From: Lentzea kentuckyensis
GTDB taxonomy: Bacteria > Actinomycetota > Actinomycetes > Mycobacteriales > Pseudonocardiaceae
DNA length: 64,000 nt
Reading direction: 5' to 3'
NCBI RefSeq assembly: GCF_002150765.1
Contig: NZ_MUYM01000136.1
Location: forward strand, 1-64,000
Shown here: piece by piece, positions 49,501-57,527 of the stretch
Layout of the letters: each line of letters begins with the position of its first letter
Numbering within the stretch: the stretch's first letter is position 1
Position numbers and translations under genes: made by a program
Notes under the pieces: generated by a model
What the model was told of the DNA's origin: nothing
The model's database searches: none
Seen by the model: the letters and a program-made list of their open reading frames with translations, nothing else

Positions 49501-50316
49501 TTCCGCGTGGGCGCCGCTCCGGCCGTCGAACGGTGGTTCGCGGGACCGATGCACAGCACCGCGATCGACCTGCAGTCCGACCACCCGGCCCGCTACCCCG
49601 CCGCCGGCGGGGCGTGGCACCAGCTCTGCTCGAACTGCCGCGCCGGTGACACCTTCGTCCCGGCTCTGCAGTGGACGGACGGCACCCCTGGCCACTACAC
49701 GAACCCCTACCAGAACAGCAAGTTCTTCACGACGACGAAGGTCCGACTCTTCCAGGGCGACCGCGAGATCCCGGCGAACCAGGAACCGCTGGCGTTCTAC
49801 CCGACCTTCCCGATGTCCCCGAACCCGGCCACCTACCGCCTCGAAACCGTCGAGACGCACGCACCAGGAGCCGTCGCGGGCGCGGTCAACCCGATCCTGT
49901 TCGACCTCGCTCCGCGCACCGAAACGACCTGGACGTTCCAGTCCCGGCCGTCGCTCAACCCACCGCCCCGCGGCTACACCTGTCACCAGAGCCAGCCCAC
50001 CTGCCAGCCGCAGCCGCTCATCCAGCTCCGCCACGACCTCCCGCTCGGCCTCACGAACTCCGCTCCGGCCGGCAAGCCGTTCGTCTACCACGTGCACGCG
50101 ACGAACAGCGCACCCATCACGACGGTCAAGGTGCAGTGGTCGGTGGACGGCTTGTCGTGGCAGCCGGCGGCGATTCAGCCCTCAGGAGACCGCTGGGAGG
50201 TGACGATCACCAACCCTGCCGGTGACGTGTGGCTGCGCACGGAAGCCAGGGACGGCGCCGGGAACACGGTCACGCAGACCATGCAGAAGGCTTTCCGGAC
50301 TCACTCCGGCGGCTGA
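46588..50316 (+). CDS. Large secreted S8 subtilisin-like protease
   Basis: 1242 residues. Signal peptide (RQVLALAVAAATLVAPGASA). N-terminal pro-region (about 30-190), then the S8 domain with intact triad: D206 (VAVVDTGID), H238 (HGHGTHVAS), oxyanion N334 (AAGNNG) and S414 (SGTSMATPHVAG). A very long C-terminal part (about 450-1242) includes beta-sandwich repeats, a region resembling the fibronectin-like modules of S8A multidomain proteases, and a Cys pair (QLCSNC). It degrades proteins outside the cell. GTG 46588 with GAGGGAGGG upstream. Its stop overlaps the convergent regulator gene by 16 bp. Confidence 0.9.
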   Translation: MIRQVLALAVAAATLVAPGASAAPPSPPAQTSEASHRITLITGDVVDYTERPDGRKIAQIHAAPRDGEPPVFHTMTTAKGLYVYPSDAIGAVTSGTVERTLFNVTELVRTGQADNRTATVPVLMTGGFSASAHTRITSLNASGIHVEKAKAQEFWRSLDMSAKSGVRLKYDRPVRITLDQTTKQIGAPTAWAQGLNGTGVTVAVVDTGIDAQHPDVTGRILAAENFSDEPDVTDRHGHGTHVASTIAGTGAGSGGRYKGVAPEAKLVIAKVFNGAGEADTSQVMAGIDWAAHSGAKIVNLSLGGDVTDGSDELSAQVDQLAAETGVLFVVAAGNNGPAGRSVTSPGAAAAALTVGAVDRQNKLAPFSSTGPRIGDAHVKPEINAPGVGVVAARAADTSMGAPVSDLYTASSGTSMATPHVAGAAALLAQQHPDWSAQTMKNALVTSAADVGMPWYEQGAGRLDVAKAITQKATATASASFERYERGTGGTLTRELGYANDSDTPLTLDLVATMKGWDGKPTTAFKLSTARLTVPARAKATATLTLDPEAGPAGVYGGIVTATGPGTALRTPVSVYEAPQTFPIAVHVRDTAGKAPAPAFGQLIDDSNGGDDVNDPFDDTVNYVFDVVNGEGITNVPSGRYSAVSWATENTAGVRRWSALAASELTVTGAQDVSLDAQRTVPIEVVPPGPAEQRDRTVTMRRVLPAEGDASPSITETGAALGTAPWEIRATPSAAAKKGAISLQDNVTLQTATVTLTAAGRTFQTDGDVGVLSAKWPGELTDGFKVVKIKPDTPPNMVKAANAAATTAAQEGKKALVSYVDQPGALPLTGLASTALPSLSVGNADGVFLAGQTSLKLSIKPSPESVFNLSFLDANGIPAGHRTTVDPAKLVLRKTAYHADKPGLSVQKTWYPFPTGLWQTQILRGTTFTPPAAWNEYIGPGDDRIVWKRHVTLSGTDAKGQRAAMTMFQENVFRVGAAPAVERWFAGPMHSTAIDLQSDHPARYPAAGGAWHQLCSNCRAGDTFVPALQWTDGTPGHYTNPYQNSKFFTTTKVRLFQGDREIPANQEPLAFYPTFPMSPNPATYRLETVETHAPGAVAGAVNPILFDLAPRTETTWTFQSRPSLNPPPRGYTCHQSQPTCQPQPLIQLRHDLPLGLTNSAPAGKPFVYHVHATNSAPITTVKVQWSVDGLSWQPAAIQPSGDRWEVTITNPAGDVWLRTEARDGAGNTVTQTMQKAFRTHSGG

Positions 50317-51275
50317 GGCGGCGGGAGCAGGGACCCGGCACCTCGTGCCGCGGCGCGCAGGCCCGCCTGAAAGCGGGTCTGCGCGCCCAGTTCGTCCATC
50401 AGCCGGTGCAACCGCCGCTGGAACGTCCGGTAGCTCAGCCCGAGCTGCTTCGCGATGCTGCGATCCGGCAACCCGGTGGCCAGCAACGCGAGCAGCCGCG
50501 CGTCCGCGATCGAGATCTCGTTCGAGGTGGGCTGGCCCGGCAACGACAACGGCACCGCGTCCTCCCACAGCTTCGCGAACAACGCCCCGAGCGAGTCGAG
50601 CAACGCCGACCGGTGCACGATGACCGCGCTCTCCAGGGTCGTCTCCGTGCTGTGCAACGGGATCAACCCCAGATGGCCGTCCGCCAGGATCATCTTCGTC
50701 GGCGCGACCGCGACCACCCGCGCCTCCTCCCCGAGCGACAGCCCCATTTCCAGGTCGGCTCGCAGGTCGTGCAGCTCCAACGCCTGACGTTCGTAGATCC
50801 CGCGAAACCGCACACCGCGGTTCAGCAGCTCCTCCTCCACCGGGTGCAACGACGTCGGCGGCGTGGCGTACGGCGGCTTGTCCACGAACCGCACCTCGTG
50901 CCGCGCCGTGCGCATCACCTGGTCGACCCGCTGCGAGATCGCCTCGGCCCCGTGCACCACCTCGACGAGGTCGGCGGGAGCGCGCAGGCCCGCCGCGCGT
51001 TCGTACCGCACCTGCAACTCACCGGCCAGCAACCGGTCCCGCCGCAGCTCGTCCTCGTGGCGCAGGAAGTACGTCGCCAGCGCGACGTCCGGGGCCACGG
51101 CCGTGTGCAGACCGTTGACGTGGTGGACGAAACCGAGATCGGTCAAGGTCCTCAGCGCGGCGCGAACGGCCCGCTCAGCCAGGTCGGTGGCGAGACAGAG
51201 CTCGGTCACACCCAGTTGATACGAGTCCACGAGCGTCTCGTAAACCGCGAGTTCCGGCGGGCGCAATCCGAGCAC
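50301..51275 (-). CDS. LuxR-type regulator with TrmB-like N-terminus
   Basis: About 324 residues. N-terminal winged helix of the TrmB type (about 1-70: LGLRPPELAVYETLVDSYQLGVTELCLATDLAERAVRAALRTLTDLGFV), a middle phospholipase-D-like/TrmB sensor region (ERRFVDKPPY.. and RGVRFRGIYER) and a C-terminal LuxR HTH (about 265-310: ISIADARLLALLATGLPDRSIAKQLGLSYRTFQRRLHRLMDELGA). Such proteins regulate sugar or stress genes in actinobacteria. The start (GTG 51275) is uncertain. It is divergent from the pectinase genes and is their likely regulator. Confidence 0.83.
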   Translation of the reverse strand: MLGLRPPELAVYETLVDSYQLGVTELCLATDLAERAVRAALRTLTDLGFVHHVNGLHTAVAPDVALATYFLRHEDELRRDRLLAGELQVRYERAAGLRAPADLVEVVHGAEAISQRVDQVMRTARHEVRFVDKPPYATPPTSLHPVEEELLNRGVRFRGIYERQALELHDLRADLEMGLSLGEEARVVAVAPTKMILADGHLGLIPLHSTETTLESAVIVHRSALLDSLGALFAKLWEDAVPLSLPGQPTSNEISIADARLLALLATGLPDRSIAKQLGLSYRTFQRRLHRLMDELGAQTRFQAGLRAAARGAGSLLPPPQPPE

Positions 51276-51328
51276 GCAAGCCAGTATGCCGACTTCGGGC
51301 AGCCGTTGACGCGGGGCCAGACCCAGGT

Positions 51329-51353
51329 GTAGACCTATTTTGAAAAGGTTTAC
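51329..51353. promoter_or_regulatory. Dyad GTAgACCT-N9-AGGTtTAC, putative pectinase operator
   Basis: Arms GTAGACCT (51329-51336) and AGGTTTAC (51346-51353) match in seven of eight positions across a nine-base AT-rich spacer. Located between the LuxR/TrmB-type gene and the first GH28 gene, 74 bp before its ATG. The best candidate operator for the divergent regulator. Confidence 0.5.
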
Positions 51354-51426
51354 AACTCGTTTCACAGATGTGACCACGCCGCCGCCGCTCGCTGTTGTAC
51401 CAACGCCTGCGCGCGAAAGGACGGCA

Positions 51427-52851
51427 ATGGAGACCAACCGCCGCGACTTCCTCAGGGTCGCCGGGGCCACCGCTGGTGTCACGATGTTGTCGGGCTCGTT
51501 CCTGAACGCGCCGGTGGCGGCCGCGGAAGAGCACGCGGCGATCCCGCTGGCCGAGTCGCCGTGGGACCAGGTGCCCGCGATCCTCGCCAGGATCGTGCCG
51601 CCTGTCTTCCCCAGCGCCAGGTTCGACATCACCGCGTACGGCGCCAAGGGCGACGGCAAGACCAAGAACACCGAGGCGTTCAAGAAGGCGATCGAAGCCT
51701 GCACCGCGGCGGGTGGCGGCCAGGTCGTCGTGCCGAAGGGGACCTTCCTCACCGGCGCGATCACCCTGCTCAGCAACGTGAACCTCGTGGTGTCCGAGGG
51801 CGCCACGATCAAGTTCTCCACCGATCCCAAGGACTTCCCCTCGGTCTACACGCGGTGGCAGGGCATCGAGTGCATGAACTTCTCCTCGTTCATCTACGCC
51901 CGCAAGGCCGAGAACATCGCGATCACCGGCTCCGGCCTGATCGACGGCCAGGGCCCGTCCGGACCGTGGTTCGACTACGACGGCAAGCGGCAGCCCGACT
52001 GGGAGCAGCTGCAGAAGTGGGCCGTGGACAACAAGCCCGTCACCGACCGCAAGTTCGGCCTGGGTCACTACCTCAAGCCGAACATGGTCACGTTGTACGA
52101 GTGCAGGAACATCCTCATCGAGGGCGTGCAGCTGCGGAACTCGGCGATGTGGAACGTGCATCCGGTGCTGTGCACCAACGTCACCATCCGCGACATCTTC
52201 GTCTACAGCCGCGGCGGCATGGTCGACGGCTGTGATCCCGAGGCCTCGCAGTACGTGCACATCACCGGCTGCCGGTTCGACTGCGGTGACGACGGCATCG
52301 CGATCAAGGCCGGCCGGGACATCGACGGCAGGCGCGTCGGTGTGGCCAGCGAGAACATCGTCATCGAGAACTGCTCGTTCGAGGGCCGCTGGGGCGCGCT
52401 GACGGTCGGCAGCGAGATGTCCGGCGGCGTGCGCAACGTGTTCTTCCAGGACTGCACGGTGAAGAAGGGCTCGTCGTACAAACCGTTCCACGTCCTGTAC
52501 ATCAAGACGAACAAACGGCGCGGCGGCACCGTCGAGAACATCCACGCCCGGCGGATCAAGGCGACCGACGTCGACCGCGAGGCGATCATGGTGACGCTGA
52601 ACTACAGCCTCACCGGCCCCGGCTACGGCCCGATCGTGAACCCCAAGGTGCAGAACATCACCGCCGACGGCTTCACCGTCAACGGGGTCAAGAAGACGGC
52701 GGTCACGCTGGACGGCATGTCCGAGTCGCACATCAGGAACGTGCAGATCTCGAACAGCACCTTCACGAACGTCACGACCGCCAAACCGTCGATCAAGAAC
52801 GCGGACGGCACCACGTTCACGAACGTCACCATCAACGGCAAGAAGGTCTGA
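51427..52851 (+). CDS. Tat-exported GH28 polygalacturonase-family enzyme (copy 1)
   Basis: 474 residues. Tat signal TNRRDFLRVAGATAGV. Right-handed beta-helix of GH28: FDITAYGAKGDGKTKNTEAFKKAIEAC at the start, then the catalytic blocks DGCDPEASQYVHITGCRFDCGDDGIAIKAG (the motif with the three Asp) and EGRWGALTVGSEMSGGVRNV (GSEMSGG in place of the usual GHG). It should hydrolyse homogalacturonan or rhamnogalacturonan. ATG 51427 with AAAGGA six bases upstream. First gene of the pectin-degrading operon, with a 12-bp gap to copy 2. Confidence 0.9.
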   Translation: METNRRDFLRVAGATAGVTMLSGSFLNAPVAAAEEHAAIPLAESPWDQVPAILARIVPPVFPSARFDITAYGAKGDGKTKNTEAFKKAIEACTAAGGGQVVVPKGTFLTGAITLLSNVNLVVSEGATIKFSTDPKDFPSVYTRWQGIECMNFSSFIYARKAENIAITGSGLIDGQGPSGPWFDYDGKRQPDWEQLQKWAVDNKPVTDRKFGLGHYLKPNMVTLYECRNILIEGVQLRNSAMWNVHPVLCTNVTIRDIFVYSRGGMVDGCDPEASQYVHITGCRFDCGDDGIAIKAGRDIDGRRVGVASENIVIENCSFEGRWGALTVGSEMSGGVRNVFFQDCTVKKGSSYKPFHVLYIKTNKRRGGTVENIHARRIKATDVDREAIMVTLNYSLTGPGYGPIVNPKVQNITADGFTVNGVKKTAVTLDGMSESHIRNVQISNSTFTNVTTAKPSIKNADGTTFTNVTINGKKV

Positions 52852-52862
52852 GGGGAAGTCCT

Positions 52863-54251
52863 GTGTCCTTGTCACGTCGTGATTTCGCGCGTGTGTCCGG
52901 CCTGACGGCCGCCGGTCTCCTGCTCCCGGCAGGCGTGGCGGCCGCCGTTCCCGCACAGGTCCGGGACCCGTGGCGGGAGGTGCCCCAGATCCTGGCGCGC
53001 ATCTGTCCGCCGCGCTTCCGCAGGAAGGACTACGACGTCACCGCGTACGGCGCGAAGGGTGACGGCCTCACCAAGAACACCGAGGCGTTCCACCGCGCGA
53101 TCACGGCGTGCAACCGAGCCGGTGGGGGACGTGTGGTCGTTCCCGCGGGCACGTTCCTCACCGGCGGCCTCCGGCTTCTGTCCAATGTGGAGCTCCAGGT
53201 CAGCGAGGGCGCCACGATCAGGTTCTCCACCGATCCCGACGACTACCTGCCGCTCGTGCTCACCCGCTGGGAGGGCACGCTCTGCTACAACTACCAGCCG
53301 TTCATCTACGCGTTCGAGCAGAAGAACATCGCCATCACCGGCCGCGGCACCATCGATGGCGACGCGCCCAGCGGCAAGTGGGCGAGTTGGGGCGCCGGCT
53401 CGACGGCGCTGCTGCGGCAGTGGGGCGAGGACGGTGTGCCCGTCGAGCAACGCGTCATGGGCCCCGGCAGGAACATGCGGCCGAACATGATCCAGTTCTT
53501 CCGCTGCCGGAACCTGCTCGTCGAGGACGTGCTGATCCGCAACCCGGCGATGTGGTCGCTGCACTTCGTGTTCTCGCGGAACATCACCGTGCGGCGGATC
53601 GAGATCTACTCGACGAACTCGCAGGGCGACGGCGTGGATCTGGACTCCTCCAGTTACGCGCACGTGCACGACTCGAAGTTCAACACCAACGACGACTGCG
53701 TCGTGGTGAAGAGCGGACGGGATGCCGACGGACGGCGGGTCGGCATCCCGTCCACCCACGTCGTGGTGGAGCGCTGCAAGTTCTCCGGCCGCTGGGGCGG
53801 GATCACGATCGGCAGCGAGATGTCCGGTGGCGTCGCCAAGATCTTCTGCCGCGACTGCGAGATCAACGCGCCGGACTTCCCCGGCCGGTACCCGGTCAAG
53901 CACGCGCTCTACATCAAGTGCAACCAGGACCGCGGCGGCGTCATCGACGGCGTGCACCTGCGCAACGTGGTCGGGCAGAACGTCGAGCGCGAGATCCTGT
54001 TCGTGTCGATGTACTACCAGAACGGCGGCACCAAGGGGCACTTCCCGCAGATCAACAACATCACGGTCGACCGGGTGCGGATCAACGGCGGCCGGATCGC
54101 GGCGACCTTCCGCGGGTTCCCCGAGCAGCACGTCAAGAACGTGCTGATCTCGAACTCGACGTTCACCGGGATCACCGAGCCGAACCTGATCGAGAACACG
54201 GACAACCTGGTGTTCCGCAACACCACGATCAACGGGGTGGTGCCGGCATGA
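52863..54251 (+). CDS. Tat-exported GH28 polygalacturonase-family enzyme (copy 2)
   Basis: 462 residues, paralogue of the previous gene (Tat signal SLSRRDFARVSGLTAAGLL). Same beta-helix and catalytic blocks: DGVDLDSSSYAHVHDSKFNTNDDCVVVKSG and SGRWGGITIGSEMSGGVAK. Shared wording (YDVTAYGAKGDGLTKNTEAF, SNVELQVSEGATIRFSTDPDDY) marks a tandem duplication with strong divergence. GTG 52863. It overlaps the GH31 gene by 4 bp. The two probably cleave different linkages in the same pectic polymer. Confidence 0.9.
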   Translation: MSLSRRDFARVSGLTAAGLLLPAGVAAAVPAQVRDPWREVPQILARICPPRFRRKDYDVTAYGAKGDGLTKNTEAFHRAITACNRAGGGRVVVPAGTFLTGGLRLLSNVELQVSEGATIRFSTDPDDYLPLVLTRWEGTLCYNYQPFIYAFEQKNIAITGRGTIDGDAPSGKWASWGAGSTALLRQWGEDGVPVEQRVMGPGRNMRPNMIQFFRCRNLLVEDVLIRNPAMWSLHFVFSRNITVRRIEIYSTNSQGDGVDLDSSSYAHVHDSKFNTNDDCVVVKSGRDADGRRVGIPSTHVVVERCKFSGRWGGITIGSEMSGGVAKIFCRDCEINAPDFPGRYPVKHALYIKCNQDRGGVIDGVHLRNVVGQNVEREILFVSMYYQNGGTKGHFPQINNITVDRVRINGGRIAATFRGFPEQHVKNVLISNSTFTGITEPNLIENTDNLVFRNTTINGVVPA

Positions 54252-56623
54252 GGTTCCTGCTGGCACTCCTGCTCGTCGCGGCCGGACTGTCCGCCGGTTC
54301 GCCGGTCGCGGTCGCTGGTTCCAGGCTGTCGTGGAAGGCGGTGAACAATCCGTTCTCGCTGGACTTCCAGGACGGCCGGCGGACGTTGACCGGCCAGCGC
54401 GAGACGTTCTACCGGCTCACCGACGGCACCCAGCACTCGTTGACGAACATCGTTGCCCAGAAACGGGTTCCAGGTGGCGTGCGGTACGTCGTGGCGACCA
54501 CGGAGGCTTCCCGGACCGCTGCTGTGGTCGTGACGCGGACCTCTCGTGGCCTGCGGGTGGGCTGGACGCTGGAGCCCTCCACCGGTGTCGCCCAGGTGTC
54601 CGCGAACCTCACCGGATCGCTGGAGGAGCACTTCCTCGGCGGCGGTGCGCACACGATGTTCGTTGACCTGCAAAGACGTGTGCTGCTCAACAAGGCGGTG
54701 TTCGTCGGCGCCTCGACGTTCGGCAAGTGCAACAAGAACGGCGCGCCTTCGACGTTCTTCATGTCCAGCGCGAGTTACGGCGTCTACGCGGACACTCGCG
54801 CCATTGGCCGGACGGCGTTTCCTGGCGCTCTCGCCGACGACCACTGCGCGGACAAGCCGGCGCCGTGCCCGGTGACGTTCGGCGTGCCGGACCGGATCCA
54901 GTTGTGCTTCAAGACCTCCCGGCTGGACTACGAGGTCTACGCGGGCTCGCCGGCGCAGGTCAACTCGGCGTACTTCCAGCGCGTCGGCACACCGACGCTG
55001 CCGCCCGCGCGCCAGTTCGCGCTGACGAAGTGGCGGGACAAGTACAACCACTCCGACGAGATCGTCGAGGACGTCACGCAGTTCCAGGCGCGCGGGGTTC
55101 CTTTGAACACGCTGTGGGTCGACAACCCGTGGGAACAGGGTCCCGTCGGCGCACGGCCGACGTACGCGTGCATCGGCGCGTTGAAGTTCGACAAGACGAT
55201 GTACCCGGACGCGCAGGGCACGATCGACTGGATGCGCTCGCGTGGCGTGAACATGGGTGTGTGGGTGGCGCCGTTCCTGAACAAGACCTCTGACGGCAAG
55301 GAATGCCCGCACGACTACCCAGCTGGTTCGTTCGCACAGTCCGATCGCACGAACGTCTGGGACATCGACCTCACGAACCCGGTCGCGCGCGCTCACTACG
55401 AGGCGAAGCTCGAAGCCGTGTTCCGGATGGGCGTGAACTTCGTCAAGGGCGACCGCGGCGAGGAGCACAACTTCGAGGAGACGACGTTCGCGGGCGGACC
55501 CGGTACGTTGATCCACAACCAGTACCCGTTGCTGTACGCGGAATCCGTGGTGAAGATGCTGCGGAAGGTGCACGGCGACGACTACACGACGCTGTTCCGC
55601 GCGGGCGGCGACGGGATGCCCACGCTGTTGCACGGGTTCTGGCAGGCCGACGCGGACATGAGCTTCGACGGGCTGAGGCTCACGACCAGGCGCGGCATCA
55701 ACTCGTGGATCTCCGGCCACCCGGTGCACGGCTCGGACATCGGCGGCTATCGGAACCTGGGTGGCGGCCCGTCGGAGTCGCTGTTCGTGCGATGGGCACA
55801 GCAGTCCGCGGTGACCCCGGTGTTCCAGGTCGGCAGCTCCGGCCGCAACTCGACGCCGTGGGTGTACGACGCGGCGACGTTCGAACGGTTCCGGCGCGCG
55901 GCCGTGCTGCACTACGAGCTGTTCCCGTACCTGTACGCCCAGGCGGTGCGGGCTTCGCGCGACGGCACCCCGATCACGCAACCGATGGCGTTCCGGTTTC
56001 CGGGGGAAGAGGCCGCGTGGAGGGCCGACCAGCAGTTCATGGTCGGACCCGACCTGCTCGCGGCCCCGGTCACGGCGGATCGCGCCGAGGCCGACGGTGC
56101 CGCCGGGAAGCCGACCCCGGTCGACGTGTGGCTGCCGCGCGGTGAGTGGATCGACCTGTACTCCGGCGAGCGGGTGGCCGGTGGGCGGACTATCACGCGG
56201 GAGACCACTGTGGACGAGTCCCCGCTGTACCTGCGGGCGTCGTCCGCGATGCCGTTCAACTTCCGGACGCCGGACATCTGGTCCAAGCCGTGGGGCGTCA
56301 ACGACCTGGACCGCACGGACCGAGCGGGCTGGCTCGTCTCCCCCACCGCGTCCGGGAGGTTCGGCAACCTCCAGGTCGACTCGTTCGGCAAGCACCTCCT
56401 GGTGCGGCTCAGCGGCGCGCCGAAGGAGTCGCAGCTCATGGTGCCGGCAGGGGTGAAACGGGTGGTGATCGACGGCAGGGTGCTCGCACCCTCGACCGTC
56501 GAGGAACTGCGCGGGAAGGCGACGGGCTGGGCGGCACTCTCCTCAACGCCCGGCACGTTCGGCGGCACGGTGCTGAAGCTCGAACCCCGACATGGCTCCA
56601 GCACCGTGCTGCTATCACTGTGA
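54248..56623 (+). CDS. Secreted GH31 family glycoside hydrolase
   Basis: 791 residues with a Sec signal peptide (FLLALLLVAAGLSAG). N-terminal galactose-mutarotase-like domain, GH31 TIM barrel (about 245-560), C-terminal beta domains. Nucleophile D402 in NFVKGDRGEE, following the KxDxGE form used by alpha-xylosidases and related GH31 enzymes. Probable acid/base D468 in WQADADMSFDGL. SDIGGY is the conserved loop after it. Specificity unknown; linked to the GH28 pair it could trim alpha-linked side chains. Overlaps copy 2 by ATGA. Confidence 0.9.
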   Translation: MRFLLALLLVAAGLSAGSPVAVAGSRLSWKAVNNPFSLDFQDGRRTLTGQRETFYRLTDGTQHSLTNIVAQKRVPGGVRYVVATTEASRTAAVVVTRTSRGLRVGWTLEPSTGVAQVSANLTGSLEEHFLGGGAHTMFVDLQRRVLLNKAVFVGASTFGKCNKNGAPSTFFMSSASYGVYADTRAIGRTAFPGALADDHCADKPAPCPVTFGVPDRIQLCFKTSRLDYEVYAGSPAQVNSAYFQRVGTPTLPPARQFALTKWRDKYNHSDEIVEDVTQFQARGVPLNTLWVDNPWEQGPVGARPTYACIGALKFDKTMYPDAQGTIDWMRSRGVNMGVWVAPFLNKTSDGKECPHDYPAGSFAQSDRTNVWDIDLTNPVARAHYEAKLEAVFRMGVNFVKGDRGEEHNFEETTFAGGPGTLIHNQYPLLYAESVVKMLRKVHGDDYTTLFRAGGDGMPTLLHGFWQADADMSFDGLRLTTRRGINSWISGHPVHGSDIGGYRNLGGGPSESLFVRWAQQSAVTPVFQVGSSGRNSTPWVYDAATFERFRRAAVLHYELFPYLYAQAVRASRDGTPITQPMAFRFPGEEAAWRADQQFMVGPDLLAAPVTADRAEADGAAGKPTPVDVWLPRGEWIDLYSGERVAGGRTITRETTVDESPLYLRASSAMPFNFRTPDIWSKPWGVNDLDRTDRAGWLVSPTASGRFGNLQVDSFGKHLLVRLSGAPKESQLMVPAGVKRVVIDGRVLAPSTVEELRGKATGWAALSSTPGTFGGTVLKLEPRHGSSTVLLSL

Positions 56624-56726
56624 CCGACTCCTCGACGAACTCACCGCCATCTGCGGAGCAGGGGCAATAGAACACTGACAGGATCCGCACAGGCGGCTCA
56701 CAGGAAATGGCCGCAGTCTTGTGTCC

Positions 56727-57527
56727 ATGACGAACGACCACGACCGCGGCCTCCAGTTCGACCTCGCCACGCTCATCGGGCGCCGACGGGCGTTGTCGCT
56801 GCTCGGCGGCGCAGGCCTCACGCTCGTGGCCTGCGCCCCGTCCACCACCACGGCGACTTCGACCACCACGAGCTCAGCGGGGACGACCGCGGCCGGCAGC
56901 CCTATGGAGGCGATTCCCGAGGAAACCGCGGGCCCGTTCCCCGGCGACGGCTCCAACGGCCCGAACGCGCTCACCCAGAGCGGCATCGTGCGGTCCGACA
57001 TCCGGTCCAGCTTCGGATCGTCGACCCGCACGGCCGAGGGCGTGCAGCTCACCGTCGAACTGACCGTCCAGAAGGAGGACGGCAAGCCGTACCCCGGCGC
57101 CGCCGTCTACCTGTGGCACTGCGACATCAACGGCGACTACTCGATGTACTCCGACCGCGTGCGGAACGAGAACTTCCTGCGCGGGGTCCAGGAGGCCGAC
57201 AGCTCCGGGAAGCTGAAGTTCGTCAGCATCTTCCCCGGCGCCTATTCGGGGCGCTGGCCGCACATCCACTTCGAGGTCTACCCGAGCCTCGCCGAGGCCA
57301 CCAAGGCGGGCAACAAGATCACGACCTCGCAGCTCGCGTTGCCGGAGACGACCTGCAAGGAGGTCTACGGCACGACCGGGTACACGCAGAGCGTCCGGAC
57401 CATGTCGCAGACGACCTTGAAGCAGGACATGGTGTTCCGCGACGGCACCGAGCACCAGATGGCGACCATGTCGGGCAACGTCTCGTCCGGCTACACCGCT
57501 TCACTGGTCTTCGCTGTTGAGGGCTAG
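56727..57527 (+). CDS. Secreted intradiol-dioxygenase-fold protein
   Basis: 266 residues. A basic/twin-Arg-like start (IGRRRALSLLGGAGLTLVAC) gives a Tat-type lipoprotein signal with lipobox LVAC, then a Thr/Ser-rich linker. The mature domain is an intradiol dioxygenase sandwich: ETAGPFPGDG, GAAVYLWHCDINGDYSMYSD and YSGRWPHIHFEVYPS. The HIH pair and two Tyr (in DYSMY and AYSGRW) are the Fe(III) ligands of the family. Lipoprotein forms may oxidise lignin-derived aromatics outside the cell. ATG 56727 (GTG 56721 possible). Its end overlaps the PucR gene by 27 bp. Confidence 0.85.
   Translation: MTNDHDRGLQFDLATLIGRRRALSLLGGAGLTLVACAPSTTTATSTTTSSAGTTAAGSPMEAIPEETAGPFPGDGSNGPNALTQSGIVRSDIRSSFGSSTRTAEGVQLTVELTVQKEDGKPYPGAAVYLWHCDINGDYSMYSDRVRNENFLRGVQEADSSGKLKFVSIFPGAYSGRWPHIHFEVYPSLAEATKAGNKITTSQLALPETTCKEVYGTTGYTQSVRTMSQTTLKQDMVFRDGTEHQMATMSGNVSSGYTASLVFAVEG

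Noticed and set aside
46570..50097. A 1175-codon minus-strand frame opposite the S8 protease
   Set aside because: Low-complexity antisense translation; the protease triad and signal peptide on the plus strand settle it.
51427..54251. The two GH28 genes as one gene split by a frameshift
   Set aside because: Each has its own Tat signal, start and full beta-helix with catalytic blocks; they are paralogues.
53108..56623. A 1171-codon plus frame covering the end of GH28 copy 2 and the GH31 gene as a fusion
   Set aside because: The first 380 codons are out of frame with the GH28 protein and Arg-rich; the GH31 gene starts at ATG 54248 with its own signal peptide.
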